Of a DNA stretch of 56,629 nucleotides, positions 17,901 through 26,636 are shown piece after piece; the first letter of the stretch is position 1; every line of letters begins with the position of its first letter. The translations under genes and the position numbers were made by a program. The notes below the pieces were generated by a model that was not told the origin of the DNA, did not search any database, and saw nothing but the letters and a program-made list of their open reading frames with translations. The DNA comes from a virus: the IMG/VR virus record IMGVR_UViG_3300021379_001426, positions 1 to 56,629 of that record; one strand, written 5' to 3'.

Positions 17901-20835
17901 TAATACAAATACATTGCGAGTACGTGGTACGTCATTGTTTGAGAATGATATCAGTATCGAAGGTTCTGATAGTAACGAAGCGCTAGATTGGGATAAGTCA
18001 GCGAATACATTAAACTTTAATGATGATAACTATGCTACATTCGGTACAAGTAGCGATCTACAGCTTTATCACGATGGCACAAACTCGTTTATCAAAGAAC
18101 AAGGTACTGGTCAACTAAACATTGATGGTAGTGTTGTAGCGATTCGTGATGTCAGCGATGGTACAACGATTGCCAAATTTACCGATGGTGCTGGTGCTGA
18201 TATTTCTTACAACGGCACAGTACGAATGTCAACAGATGACGGCGGTATTACTGTTACAGGTAATACAGTTGCTGATGGTTTTGTTGCAGGTGATAATGAG
18301 AAGTTACAACTCGGTAATGCTCAAGATTTAGAGCTGTATCATGACGCTTCTGATTCACGAATTGATAATAAAACCGGTAATCTTGTAATTAGAAACGCTT
18401 CCAATGATGCTGACGTAATTATTCAAACAGATGATGGTTCAGGTTCCCAAGCAGTATATTTCCAAGCAGATGGTAGTACAGGATCAGTTAAACTTTTCCA
18501 TTATGGTGCAACGAAATTAACAACAACTAGTATTGGTGTTGATCTTGAAGGCCAAGCAAACACAGATACACTACGAGTGCAATCTACCTCTGACTTCGAA
18601 GGTAGTATTAACATTCAAGGTTCTAATGATACTGATACTCTCACTTGGACCAAGTCATCCAATACTCTTAACTTCGACGACAATAACTTTGCTACATTCG
18701 GCAATGATTCTGATCTTTCTATCTACCACGATGGAGATCATTCATTCATCTCCGATACCGGTACAGGCGCATTACGAGTACTTTCAAACGACATTATCTT
18801 TAAAGATTCGGCGAATACTGAAACAATGGCGCGCTTTGTACAAAATGGTGCTGTTACACTCTACTTTGATAATTCACAGAAATTTATTACTACCAATACA
18901 GGTGCTACACTTACTGGCACATTAATTGCCGATGGTGTTACTGTTGGTGACAATGAGATTATTCAACTTGGTACAACCATGCAGTTGTACAATGACGGCT
19001 CAACATCTTATATTAACGAAACTGGTAGCGGATCATTAACTGTACAAGCAAATAATCTTATTTTAGAAGATACAGGTGGCGATGATTTCGTTACAGGTGT
19101 AGCAGGTGGTACTGTTAGACTCTATTATGCTGGTGCATATAAGTTAGAAACAGATCTCGCAGGTGTAAATGTAAATGGTTCATTGGATGTATCATCGGCT
19201 CTAACAGTTGGTGGTGTTACTAGTCTCGAAAACGATATTGATATTCAAGGTTCTACGGGCGCAGACACTCTTACGTGGGATAAGTCAGCCAACACATTAA
19301 ACTTTGACGATAACAACTTTGCGACATTTGGTACCGGCGCTGACATGTCTTTGTATCACAATGGTACAAATTCATTTATTGAAAACACTACTGGTGAGTT
19401 GTTTGTAAAAGCAGATGGTCTCACATTACGAAGTACAACGAACGAAGATTATCTAACCGCTGATTTAGACGGTGGCGTTACACTGTACTTCAATAATTCG
19501 GAGAAACTTGCAACCACTAATACAGGCGCAACACTTACAGGTACATTGATTGCCGACGGTGTTACAGTTGGTGATGACGAAATCATTCAGCTTGGTACAA
19601 CCATGCAGCTGTACAATGATGGTGCTAACTCATACATTACCGAATCTGGTTCAGGCAATTTTAACTTACAGGCAAACAGTGTTGCATTAGAAAATACTGA
19701 TGGTGGTAACTACTTCACCGGTGTAGCCAATGGCGCTGCTATCATGTATCATGCCGGCACAGCGCGTGTATCAACTACATCATCTGGTGCAAGTATCACT
19801 GGAGCTCTTGGCGTAACGACAAATCTGACAGTAACAGGTTCAACATCACTCAATGGTACAGTCGATCTTGGTAATGCCGCTAGCGACAATATTGACTTCA
19901 ATGGTCGCGTAAGAACTAGTATTGTACCAAACGCGAACAATACGCGTGATCTTGGTTCGTCCACCCTCGTATGGAATGACATCTATAGTGGCGGCGCATT
20001 TAGTGGAAATAATGGTACATTTACCGGCGACCTTACAGTTTCAGGCAATACGGCAATTACCGGTAACACTTCAGCATCACACTTTATTGGCAACGGTTCA
20101 CAGCTTACTGATCTAAATGGCACCGCAATTACTACCGGCACTGTTGACGCTGCTAGAATTGATGCTGAGCTTACATCGAATACGAGTGGTACAGCTGCTA
20201 CTGCTACACAGCCGGCTGTTACCGACTCATCCACTGATACTGACTTTAGAGTAACCTTTGCATCTAATACCGGCCAATTCCGTGATTTGTATGCTGATTC
20301 TACATTCTTATATAATCCAGCTGACAATGCATTATATGTCGACAACTTAATTGTCAATACGGAGATTACTCTACCAGATAATATTACAGCGCAAACAGTA
20401 TCCGCTGTAGATTTCAGTGTATCCAATACGGCCACAATATTAAATCTTGAAGTGACCTCGCTTGAAGCGAACGGCGTGGCATTTACCGGTACGGGTGGTG
20501 ATGTTACAACAACAGCATCTACGATGATCGATAGCTTCCCAATTGAACAAACACGTGGATATAAGTATTTTGTACACGGTGAAGTCACTAACGACGATAC
20601 AAAAGGATACGCTGTTGAAATCAACGTTATTACTACTGACACTGGCGCCGATACAAAGATTTTCTACACTCGATATGGTGAAGTTGAAAATGGTATGGGC
20701 ACGGTAGAAGTTGTTCCAGAGCTAGCAAGTAATAACACGCACATTGATTTGATGGCGACATGTCCTGCAGCTACAGCTTCTGCAATTCACAGATTTAACG
20801 TACTTAAGATAGAAACTAGGGATAATGGTGTATAA
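14947..20835 (+). CDS. Giant repeat tail fibre protein
   Basis: This 1962-residue fibre protein is built from degenerate modules of about 100-150 residues. A module typically reads: duplex near LxWxxSxNTLNFDDN, then ATFGxxxDLxLYHDGTxSFI, then a VTLYFNNSxKLxTT block and GVDIEGEANTDTLRVQ. Two modules (around residues 235-390 and 475-625) are nearly identical in protein over more than 100 residues but differ at many silent sites. The C-terminal 120 residues are non-repetitive and may hold the tip or a trimerisation domain. Similar Tyr-His-Asp-Gly repeats occur in marine phage tail fibres. Likely role: long host-recognition fibre. No Cys-rich or enzymatic motif was seen. It starts and ends in one-base TAATG overlaps. 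Confidence 0.85.
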   Translation: MALLSGFDELNSANATFSDWLTKTNELILLMRGANTAPSITSVMTANSLPGGSMTFGNATLFGQFTANTMVVLNDGENDGSDDNVFANGNFGGLRGGVWNNASNTITADTLYIVSNTTYTDESVEVYVDSTYGLIVEQNIEARHDVLFVGNGGSNTNPKMHWEDADNILSFNNNVRAVFGKNAGSEVVGGTGQAEFLFVDADNRMYVNTENMNIRANTDVNFITDNFELKSDIGSELYISADVADNSTVKLYYEGNERLATNTHGIVVTGDAIVQDDLVMFDGGRIMMGNTYPYDGTQDIASYNFQIYTDGTDGIIVSGDKDLNIFVHEGFNLTNEPGTINFITANNDGSSEVVLYNNGTARLETTGAQAGEVPGVEIFGEANTTTLRVRQDANFDNDTLNSNSVHWDATNEVWNYRDSVKATFGDSDDWEMFYTAAGRAYSNTDNQDIRARTDLNVISNIVEMKSETGGELYISADVADNSTVKLYYEGNVRLSTNTHGIEVDGDVVVKDNTVIFDNNKLLMGGTYPYTGGEAIADYNFQIYTDGTDGIIVSGDKDLNIFVHEGFNLTNEPGTVSFITANNDGSSEVVLYNNGTARLETTGSQVGEVPGVEIHGEANTDTLRVEGDVRFDGSTDGITTTLNANNIEWTSLSNTMNFDDNTYLEFGTSGDFKIHHDGSHTYMQDTAGVGNVYLDTNTFIVRNAAGNENLIRAIQDDGVTLYFNNSQRLDTTNLGVDIEGEANTDTLRVQANATFESDAISPNEAALEWNSASRVLDWNDNARARFGNGVDLQIWHSSADNSSYIAESGAGNLNISGTNINIEAQDGSNYITAVDDGSVSIFFAGDGVSDNGNIARLTTTDIGVDIEGEANTDTLRVQGDVAIEDGTGTVEVTWDASNSRMNFVDEARLRFGDSADLQIWHSGTASWIADSGTGNLFIEGTNLVLRATDDTRYLVGTDGTGVEIYSPDDSVALTANNNQIHITDLANTNTLRVRGTSLFENDISIEGSDSNEALDWDKSANTLNFNDDNYATFGTSSDLQLYHDGTNSFIKEQGTGQLNIDGSVVAIRDVSDGTTIAKFTDGAGADISYNGTVRMSTDDGGITVTGNTVADGFVAGDNEKLQLGNAQDLELYHDASDSRIDNKTGNLVIRNASNDADVIIQTDDGSGSQAVYFQADGSTGSVKLFHYGATKLTTTSIGVDLEGQANTDTLRVQSTSDFEGSINIQGSNDTDTLTWTKSSNTLNFDDNNFATFGNDSDLSIYHDGDHSFISDTGTGALRVLSNDIIFKDSANTETMARFVQNGAVTLYFDNSQKFITTNTGATLTGTLIADGVTVGDNEIIQLGTTMQLYNDGSTSYINETGSGSLTVQANNLILEDTGGDDFVTGVAGGTVRLYYAGAYKLETDLAGVNVNGSLDVSSALTVGGVTSLENDIDIQGSTGADTLTWDKSANTLNFDDNNFATFGTGADMSLYHNGTNSFIENTTGELFVKADGLTLRSTTNEDYLTADLDGGVTLYFNNSEKLATTNTGATLTGTLIADGVTVGDDEIIQLGTTMQLYNDGANSYITESGSGNFNLQANSVALENTDGGNYFTGVANGAAIMYHAGTARVSTTSSGASITGALGVTTNLTVTGSTSLNGTVDLGNAASDNIDFNGRVRTSIVPNANNTRDLGSSTLVWNDIYSGGAFSGNNGTFTGDLTVSGNTAITGNTSASHFIGNGSQLTDLNGTAITTGTVDAARIDAELTSNTSGTAATATQPAVTDSSTDTDFRVTFASNTGQFRDLYADSTFLYNPADNALYVDNLIVNTEITLPDNITAQTVSAVDFSVSNTATILNLEVTSLEANGVAFTGTGGDVTTTASTMIDSFPIEQTRGYKYFVHGEVTNDDTKGYAVEINVITTDTGADTKIFYTRYGEVENGMGTVEVVPELASNNTHIDLMATCPAATASAIHRFNVLKIETRDNGV

Positions 20836-21242
20836 TGGCAAACGCAATATACGATAAATACAAAGAAGAAATATTGACGACTGCAACAAATACTAACTTG
20901 TTGACAGAAACGGTGAAAGTGTCTCTTGTAAATTCAGATATCACATTATTTGATAGTACTGACGAATTCTATAGCGACTTAAATTCTACTGGTGGTATTC
21001 TTTCAACTGTAACTCTTGCGAATAAAACACTCGTAGATGGTGTTTTAAATGCAGACGATCTTGTTTTTTCAAGCGTTACAGGTGCAGAGTCTGAAGCACT
21101 ATTGATATGGATAGATACCGGAGTCACAACTACATCGCGGCTGGTTTGTTGGTTAGACACCAATATCACTGGTTTTCCTATTACGCCTGACGGTTCTAAT
21201 ATAGATATTACATGGAGCAGTTCAGGTATTTTTAAACTATAA
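20835..21242 (+). CDS. Small conserved phage tail/structural protein
   Basis: This 135-residue protein belongs to a family I recognise from many tailed phages: the start MANAIYDKYKEEIL, the central VKVSLVNSD, then TLANKTLVDGVLNADDLVFS, and the end IDITWSSSGIFKL. Members lie among tail-fibre and baseplate genes and are thought to be virion components, but their exact role is not known to me. It begins inside the stop codon of the giant fibre gene (TAATG) and is followed 10 bases later by another fibre-associated gene, so it is part of the same transcript. No signal peptide or transmembrane segment is visible. Confidence 0.75.
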   Translation: MANAIYDKYKEEILTTATNTNLLTETVKVSLVNSDITLFDSTDEFYSDLNSTGGILSTVTLANKTLVDGVLNADDLVFSSVTGAESEALLIWIDTGVTTTSRLVCWLDTNITGFPITPDGSNIDITWSSSGIFKL

Positions 21243-21252
21243 GAGAAGATAG

Positions 21253-22407
21253 ATGGCAACTTCACAGAAATTTGATGCGTTAGATGGATTAGAAGTCACA
21301 GGTCAAATGACCGTGGGGGCAAATCTTGCCGTTGATTCAGATACTCTTTTTGTAGATAGTGTCAATGATCGTGTTGGCATCAACGATTCAACACCATCAT
21401 ATCCGCTTGATGTAAATGGCAATGCACAAGTTACAGGTGGCATATACGTTGGCACTAATATTACTCACATCGGCGACGCCGATACCACGATCGGATTTAC
21501 GACAAATCAAATTGATATTACTGCTGGTAACGTAAATGTTGCTCGAGCCAATACTACTGTGCTATCAATTCAAGCCGGCTCAGGTATTGCAGTTAGAGAT
21601 GTAACCGGCGGAGCCGCTGCTTCAGAGTTTCAATCTAATTCTAGTAAACCAAACGGCTCAATTGGGGCTAACTTCGTATATACACATGTTGTAGAAGCCG
21701 CTGGTGAGAAAGCATCCGGTGGAAGTGCAATCGTATTAGGTCAAATTGACTATACTGGTTCGGGTACTTGGTCAAATACAAGCTCAGACAATATTAAATT
21801 TGTTCTAGGTGGTGCCGATAATTATAATTTTTCGACGACCAACGCCAATTTTTACAACAATAATCTAATCAATGTTACTGATATCACTGTAGCAAATAGT
21901 ATTAGTCATGTCGGCGATAATAATACTTATTTCCAATTTAATTCTAATGATTCGGCCCGTATTGTTACTAACGGATCCCAGAGATTTGTAGCAAATAATA
22001 GTGGTGTATTCGTATCAGGCGCTTTAGATGTATCGACAGATATTACGGCTCGACGGCTTACTGTCGAAGATTATTTTATTGAAACTACTTCAACCGCTCC
22101 GGGCGGTACCGCTGTTACAATTGATTGTAACGTAGGATCAGTTGTTGAATTTACTCCATCAGGAGCATATTCAGTAGACTTTACCAACTTACCGACAAAT
22201 GGAACATCAGCATTCACATTGGTTATAAATAATAATGGAACTGCTAGAGAAGCAACATGGCCGGGCTCTGGAGAAGATGATGCAATATATTGGGCTGAAA
22301 GCGTTGAGCCACCAGCATCAGCAGGTTACGACATATATAATTTTATTGTGATTAATGGCAAAATTTATGGTTCGCTTTCAATCCGCAATGCTGGTTGGGC
22401 ACAATAA
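21253..22407 (+). CDS. Tail fibre-like structural protein with conserved C-terminal beta domain
   Basis: This 384-residue protein has an N-terminal fibre-like region (residues about 10-270) with repeated DVNGNAQVTGGIYVGTNITH-type beta strands related to the giant fibre upstream. The C-terminal 115 residues form a separate domain: VEFTPSGAYSVDFTNLP, then LVINNNGTAREATWPG, then IYWAESVEPP and a closing SLSIRNAGWAQ. A related C-terminal domain closes the protein at 34331-34969. In phages such domains often cap fibres or bind the host. A GA-rich site (AAGAGAAGAT) precedes the start. Function is inferred as a fibre or fibre-tip protein. Confidence 0.72.
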   Translation: MATSQKFDALDGLEVTGQMTVGANLAVDSDTLFVDSVNDRVGINDSTPSYPLDVNGNAQVTGGIYVGTNITHIGDADTTIGFTTNQIDITAGNVNVARANTTVLSIQAGSGIAVRDVTGGAAASEFQSNSSKPNGSIGANFVYTHVVEAAGEKASGGSAIVLGQIDYTGSGTWSNTSSDNIKFVLGGADNYNFSTTNANFYNNNLINVTDITVANSISHVGDNNTYFQFNSNDSARIVTNGSQRFVANNSGVFVSGALDVSTDITARRLTVEDYFIETTSTAPGGTAVTIDCNVGSVVEFTPSGAYSVDFTNLPTNGTSAFTLVINNNGTAREATWPGSGEDDAIYWAESVEPPASAGYDIYNFIVINGKIYGSLSIRNAGWAQ

Positions 22408-22424
22408 TATAAAGGAAATGTAGT

Positions 22425-25346
22425 ATGCCAGTAGGTGGCGGTAAGGGTTTTATTGATAAAACCTGGGCACAAACATTTGATGAAACACGATTCAAAGATG
22501 CTGCGTCAGGTACAACTGATGCAACTCCTATTTCTGTGCCTTATGGAAAGCAAGTAATTGAAATTACTGCAAGGGGTGGAGCCGCTAGCGCGCCAATACT
22601 AGATCCTGCATATTCAATTACAAAGAACGCTTATACAACGTCAAACATTACTTCGTATCCTTCGCGTACTTTCTTTAAGGATGTATATACAACTCAGATC
22701 AATACCTCGTATCCAACAAGAACATTCTTTAAAGATTCATATACGTTATCTACAATATATCCAGCTAGGAATACTTTTGAGAATGCTTATACTACTGTAG
22801 CATATACGCAGTATCCATCGCGTGTGCAAAAGAATGCATATAATACTGTACAATTCACTGCATATCCTGCTGACGTTGCGAAGAATGCCTATACCACTCA
22901 GGTAAACACTGCTTATCCTGCTGACGTTCAAAAGAATGCTTATTCTACTGTAGCATATACACAATATCCAACCAGATTTAATAAAGCCGCTTATAATACC
23001 GTACAGTATACGCAATATCCAATTAGATACGCTAAGTCAGCTTATACTACTGTAGCATATACGCAGTATCCACAGCGAAACCAAAAAAATGCTTATACGA
23101 CTGTAGCATATACGCAGTATCCTGCTCGTACTCAGAAAGCCGCATATAATACACAGGTCAATACGGCTTATGGTGCCGACGTTCAAAAGAATGCTTATAC
23201 GACTGTAGCATACACGCAATATCCTATTCGATATTCTAAGGCCGCATATACTACATCGACCATCACTAACTATCCTGCTCGTACATCAAAAGCAGCATAT
23301 TCTACAGTAACTAATACTGCATACGGCGCTGACGTGGAAAAGAATGCATATTCTACGGTAACTAATACTGCATACGGCGCTGACGTGGAAAAGAATGCAT
23401 ATAATACTGTGCAGTATACACAATATCCAGCTGATGTAGCAAAGAATGCATATAACACCGTAGCATATACACAATATCCTGCACGATTTACTAAGGCTGC
23501 ATACAATACATCGTCCACCACTAACTATCCCGCGCGGTTTAACAAGGCTGCATACAATACATCAGTCACCACTAATTATCCTGCACGGTTTAATAAAGCC
23601 GCGTATAACACATCAGCTACCACTAACTATCCTGCACGGTTTAATAAAGCTGCGTATAACACATCAGCCATTACTAACTATCCTGCTGATGTTCAAAAGA
23701 ATGCTTATTCTACTGTAACATATTTGTTCTACAACTCTGAAGTTCAGAAATTTTCATATTCGACATCTGTCGTAACGTCATATCCAGCTCGTACTCAAAA
23801 AGCTGCTTACTCTTTCCAGCAATATCAACTAAGTTCGAGTAACCAAACTTATGTTCTGACAGGATTTGTTTCAGGACCAACGCGTTGGCAAAAATCAGCA
23901 TATAATGCGACTGTCACCACACAGTATCCAGCAAGATTTAATAAAGGTAGTTATAATTTAGCAGTAAATACAGATTATCCTGCACGGTTTAATAAGGCTG
24001 CATATTCTACAGTAACCAATACCGCATATGGTGCTGATGTAGCAAAGAATGCTTATTCTACAGTAGTCAATACTGCTTATCCAGCAGCCGTAGCAAAGAA
24101 TGCTTATTCTACTGTACAAACAACAGCATATGGTGCTGATGTAGCAAAGAATGCTTATTCTACAGTAGTCAATACCGCATATACTGCCGACCAAGAGAAA
24201 GCAGCTTATACTACTCAGGTAAACACTGCTTATCCTGCTCGATTTAATAAAAGTGCGTATACAACTCAGGTTAATACGGCTTATCCTGCACGGTTTAATA
24301 AAGCCGCGTATAACACATCAGCTACCACTAACTATCCTGCACGGTTTAATAAAGCTGCGTATAACACATCACAAACAACTAACTACCCAGAACGGTTCCA
24401 AAAAGCTGCTTATTCTACTGTACAAAATACGCAATATCCAGCTGATGTACAAAAGAATGCTTATACTACTCAGGTTAATACTTCATATCCTATTCGATAT
24501 AGTAAAGCTGCTTATAATACTGTACAATATACACAGTATCCACAGAGATTTGCAAAAGGAGCATACACCACTCAGGTAAACACTGCTTATCCGCAGCGAT
24601 TCCAAAAGTCAGCGTATACAACTCAGGTCAATACTTCATATCCTCAGCGTGTGCAGAAAAATGCATACACAACTCAGGTTAATACTGCATACGGTGCTGA
24701 TGTACAAAAGAATGCCTATACTACACAGGTCAATACCTCATACCCAACAAGATTTAATAAAGCTGCTTATTCTACTGTAGCATACACACAATATCCAACC
24801 AGATTTAATAAAGCTGCTTATAATACACAGGTAAATACGGCATTTCCACAGAGATTTAATGCTGCATATACAACTCAGATCAATACCTCGTATCCAACAA
24901 GATCATTCTTTAAAGATTCATATACATTATCTACGATATATCCTGCAAGAAATACTTTCGAGAATGCATATACAACAGTAGCATATACACAATATCCATC
25001 GCGTACATTCTTTGAGAATGCATATTCTACTATACAATATACACAATATCCATCTCGTATAACTAACTATCCGGATAGAGTTACAGCTGGTACTGCTGGA
25101 ACCGATAGTGTTGTTTCATGGGTAACAGCAGACGGTTATTCTGTATCGTTTACTGCTGCCGGTGCACAACCAAATATCACAAACTATGTAATTCGCACAG
25201 CTCAGACTTCAAACAGAAAGATATTTGATCCAACTAAAGTCGATGGTGTAGATGGAACACAACTTAATGTTTCCGTAGGTAACTCGCCAGCAGGTAACAA
25301 TACAGCAGCTAATAGAGGGTTTATAAATATAAAGTACACTGGTTAA
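22425..25346 (+). CDS. Tyr-rich 16-residue-repeat virion protein (novel type)
   Basis: This 973-residue protein has about 60 unique N-terminal residues, then about 47 units (residues about 60-885) of a 16-residue repeat with consensus K-N/A-A-Y-T/N/S-T-x-x-x-T-x-Y-P-A-R/D-F/V, and a unique beta-rich C-terminal domain of about 85 residues. Each unit has two Tyr about eight residues apart; the second is usually followed by Pro, sometimes by Gly. One unit (about residue 470) is degenerate. No Cys was noticed in the repeat region. I do not recognise the family. The pattern fits a regular beta-solenoid or extended fibre, and the Tyr-Pro and Lys-Ala-Tyr composition superficially recalls mussel adhesive proteins. 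The gene lies among fibre genes and directly before the oxygenase cassette. AAAGGA precedes the start. Confidence 0.8.
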   Translation: MPVGGGKGFIDKTWAQTFDETRFKDAASGTTDATPISVPYGKQVIEITARGGAASAPILDPAYSITKNAYTTSNITSYPSRTFFKDVYTTQINTSYPTRTFFKDSYTLSTIYPARNTFENAYTTVAYTQYPSRVQKNAYNTVQFTAYPADVAKNAYTTQVNTAYPADVQKNAYSTVAYTQYPTRFNKAAYNTVQYTQYPIRYAKSAYTTVAYTQYPQRNQKNAYTTVAYTQYPARTQKAAYNTQVNTAYGADVQKNAYTTVAYTQYPIRYSKAAYTTSTITNYPARTSKAAYSTVTNTAYGADVEKNAYSTVTNTAYGADVEKNAYNTVQYTQYPADVAKNAYNTVAYTQYPARFTKAAYNTSSTTNYPARFNKAAYNTSVTTNYPARFNKAAYNTSATTNYPARFNKAAYNTSAITNYPADVQKNAYSTVTYLFYNSEVQKFSYSTSVVTSYPARTQKAAYSFQQYQLSSSNQTYVLTGFVSGPTRWQKSAYNATVTTQYPARFNKGSYNLAVNTDYPARFNKAAYSTVTNTAYGADVAKNAYSTVVNTAYPAAVAKNAYSTVQTTAYGADVAKNAYSTVVNTAYTADQEKAAYTTQVNTAYPARFNKSAYTTQVNTAYPARFNKAAYNTSATTNYPARFNKAAYNTSQTTNYPERFQKAAYSTVQNTQYPADVQKNAYTTQVNTSYPIRYSKAAYNTVQYTQYPQRFAKGAYTTQVNTAYPQRFQKSAYTTQVNTSYPQRVQKNAYTTQVNTAYGADVQKNAYTTQVNTSYPTRFNKAAYSTVAYTQYPTRFNKAAYNTQVNTAFPQRFNAAYTTQINTSYPTRSFFKDSYTLSTIYPARNTFENAYTTVAYTQYPSRTFFENAYSTIQYTQYPSRITNYPDRVTAGTAGTDSVVSWVTADGYSVSFTAAGAQPNITNYVIRTAQTSNRKIFDPTKVDGVDGTQLNVSVGNSPAGNNTAANRGFINIKYTG
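22688..22823 (+). repeat. Left copy of a 136-bp module that brackets the Tyr-rich repeat array
   Basis: This block encodes the atypical repeat units containing TFFKDSYTLSTIYPARNTFE. A second copy of the same length lies at 24869-25004 near the other end of the array. The first 60 bases of the two copies differ at one position that I could see; the later part differs mostly at silent sites. Confidence 0.8.
24869..25004 (+). repeat. Right copy of the 136-bp bracketing module
   Basis: This is the partner of 22688-22823. The encoded peptide is the same apart from Thr to Ser in the TFF/SFF segment. The two copies enclose almost the whole array of ordinary 16-residue units, so the array has similar start and end modules. 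Confidence 0.8.
25322..25329 (+). promoter_or_regulatory. Late promoter octamer TATAAATA before the oxygenase cassette
   Basis: An exact T4-type late octamer lies within the last codons of the Tyr-rich repeat gene, 39 bases before the first oxygenase start. A transcript from here would carry a GAGG ribosome site (25358-25361) seven bases before that start. Because the octamer also encodes an INIK-region peptide, chance occurrence is possible. Confidence 0.6.
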
Positions 25347-25368
25347 AACTTTATAATGAGGTTACATT

Positions 25369-25929
25369 ATGTTATTAGCTCCATCCACGGAACTTTCTCG
25401 TTTCGTAATTGTCGATAATCTTGTTGACACCGTAGATAAAATACGATTCTTTGAGAAGATTATCGGTTTTCAACCTAGAGATCCAGAAAGCGAATTTGCA
25501 TGTGATTTAGGATATCTAGAATCAGACATGAATACAAATAAAATTGTGTATGATCCCTTTCATTCTCTTATCTCTACAATAAATTATGAAGCTTTTTTGT
25601 ATGATATAGAATCTCTTGAAAAATTCATGTACGCTCGACTTACTTCAACTGCTCAAGATCATATCAAACCTCATCGTGAAATACGATTATCTGGCTATAG
25701 AAAACAAGATCGTAAGATTACGATGCTTAGCTGTCTATCAAATAATAACGAATATGAAGGTGGCGAATTAAAAATTGATATCGATGGAACTCTGCAACCG
25801 CAAATTATAAATTTAAAGGCCGGCCAAACGGTATTCTTTGATTCACATGTTACATGGGGAATAGAACCAGTGACGAGTGGCGAAGCAAGATTTCTATTGA
25901 ACAATGCATGGGGTAAATCACAACTATGA
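25369..25929 (+). CDS. 2-oxoglutarate-Fe(II) oxygenase, prolyl hydroxylase-like (PKHD type)
   Basis: This 186-residue protein has the double-stranded beta-helix core of 2OG-Fe(II) dioxygenases. Proposed iron ligands are His102 and Glu104 (PHRE) and distal His160 (FFDSHVTWGI); Arg174 (GEARF) would bind 2-oxoglutarate. EYEGGEL at 128-134 is a hallmark of the prolyl 4-hydroxylase-like PKHD family. The first motif is HxE rather than the commoner HxD. Such enzymes hydroxylate peptide, amino-acid or other substrates using 2OG and O2. The gene opens a five-gene overlapping cassette, its stop overlapping the next start (ATGA). The neighbours suggest a virion-protein substrate, but none is shown by sequence. 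Confidence 0.8.
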   Translation: MLLAPSTELSRFVIVDNLVDTVDKIRFFEKIIGFQPRDPESEFACDLGYLESDMNTNKIVYDPFHSLISTINYEAFLYDIESLEKFMYARLTSTAQDHIKPHREIRLSGYRKQDRKITMLSCLSNNNEYEGGELKIDIDGTLQPQIINLKAGQTVFFDSHVTWGIEPVTSGEARFLLNNAWGKSQL

Positions 25930-26636
25930 TTTTTAATAATGATCCCGGTCTAGAGTTTTATACATCAGAGCATTTATATGGCGCACTCATTGAACCATCT
26001 AGAATGCAAAAGCATGTGCCAGAATGGTTTAAGAAAATACCTGTTACAAAAAATATTCGTGATCAAGGTGGGTTCCCATTATTTACGGCTAAAAAATGTT
26101 TACCTATGCTAGATGCTATGACTCTTGGTTGGGTGATTCCATTACAAAGTGATGTACATGTAATTACAAATGACGATTGTTCTATAATTCAGGCTGCAGG
26201 AAGAGAAGGCAATCAAATACAAGCCGTACAAGGCCACGCGTGGGATCAAATTGCATCTGAAAAATGGCCGGGCTTTAAACAAGATCCGTTGAAGTTTATT
26301 AATCATTGGCGAATCAAAACTAAACCCGGCTGGTCATGTTTATTTCAAGCAATGCCAAATTCAGTGCAATCTGATTTTACATGTTTGAGTGGTGTTGTTG
26401 ATACCGACACATATATGAATACTATTAATTTTCCAGCTGTTTGGAATACGCCAAATGCAGATATAACTTTAAAAGCAGGTACGCCATTAGTGCAAGTTAT
26501 TCCATTCAAAAGAAATAAGATGGATGCTAAAATCAGAACAGCTACAGATCGCGAAGAAAGAAAAAGAGATATACTTGAAAAGGCGCAAGGAACAAGAACG
26601 GGCGTATACACTCAAGAATTAAGAGAAGTTAGATAA
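25926..26636 (+). CDS. DUF6065-like protein, copy 1
   Basis: This 236-residue protein resembles the DUF6065 group: an N-terminal FYTSEHL and a Pro-Glu-Trp motif (VPEWFKKIP), a middle hydrophobic LGWVIPLQ, then a core of HWRIKTKPGWSCLFQAMPN, LSGVVDTDTYMNTINFPAVW and KAGTPLVQVIPFKR. DUF6065 proteins occur in phages and bacteria, and I am not aware of a proven function; a small jelly-roll or cupin-like fold is plausible. The C-terminus is charged and probably helical. The next gene encodes a paralogue. Both are embedded between two oxygenase genes with four-base or one-base overlaps, so they probably act in the same process. Confidence 0.65.
   Translation: MIFNNDPGLEFYTSEHLYGALIEPSRMQKHVPEWFKKIPVTKNIRDQGGFPLFTAKKCLPMLDAMTLGWVIPLQSDVHVITNDDCSIIQAAGREGNQIQAVQGHAWDQIASEKWPGFKQDPLKFINHWRIKTKPGWSCLFQAMPNSVQSDFTCLSGVVDTDTYMNTINFPAVWNTPNADITLKAGTPLVQVIPFKRNKMDAKIRTATDREERKRDILEKAQGTRTGVYTQELREVR

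Larger units (their letters stand above)
22605..25080 (+). repeat. Tandem array of about 47 coding 48-bp repeats
   Basis: The in-frame repeat unit is 48 bases, with a few units of different length. Several neighbouring units are almost identical in DNA (for example around 23520-23680 and 24280-24370), while others differ mainly at silent positions, which suggests repeated local duplication and conversion combined with selection on the protein. It is coding throughout and is not a CRISPR array. Confidence 0.85.

Noticed and set aside
22605-25080. Direct repeats that at first look like a CRISPR or satellite array
   Set aside because: The period is 48 bases, in frame, fully coding, and there are no unique spacers between constant repeats.
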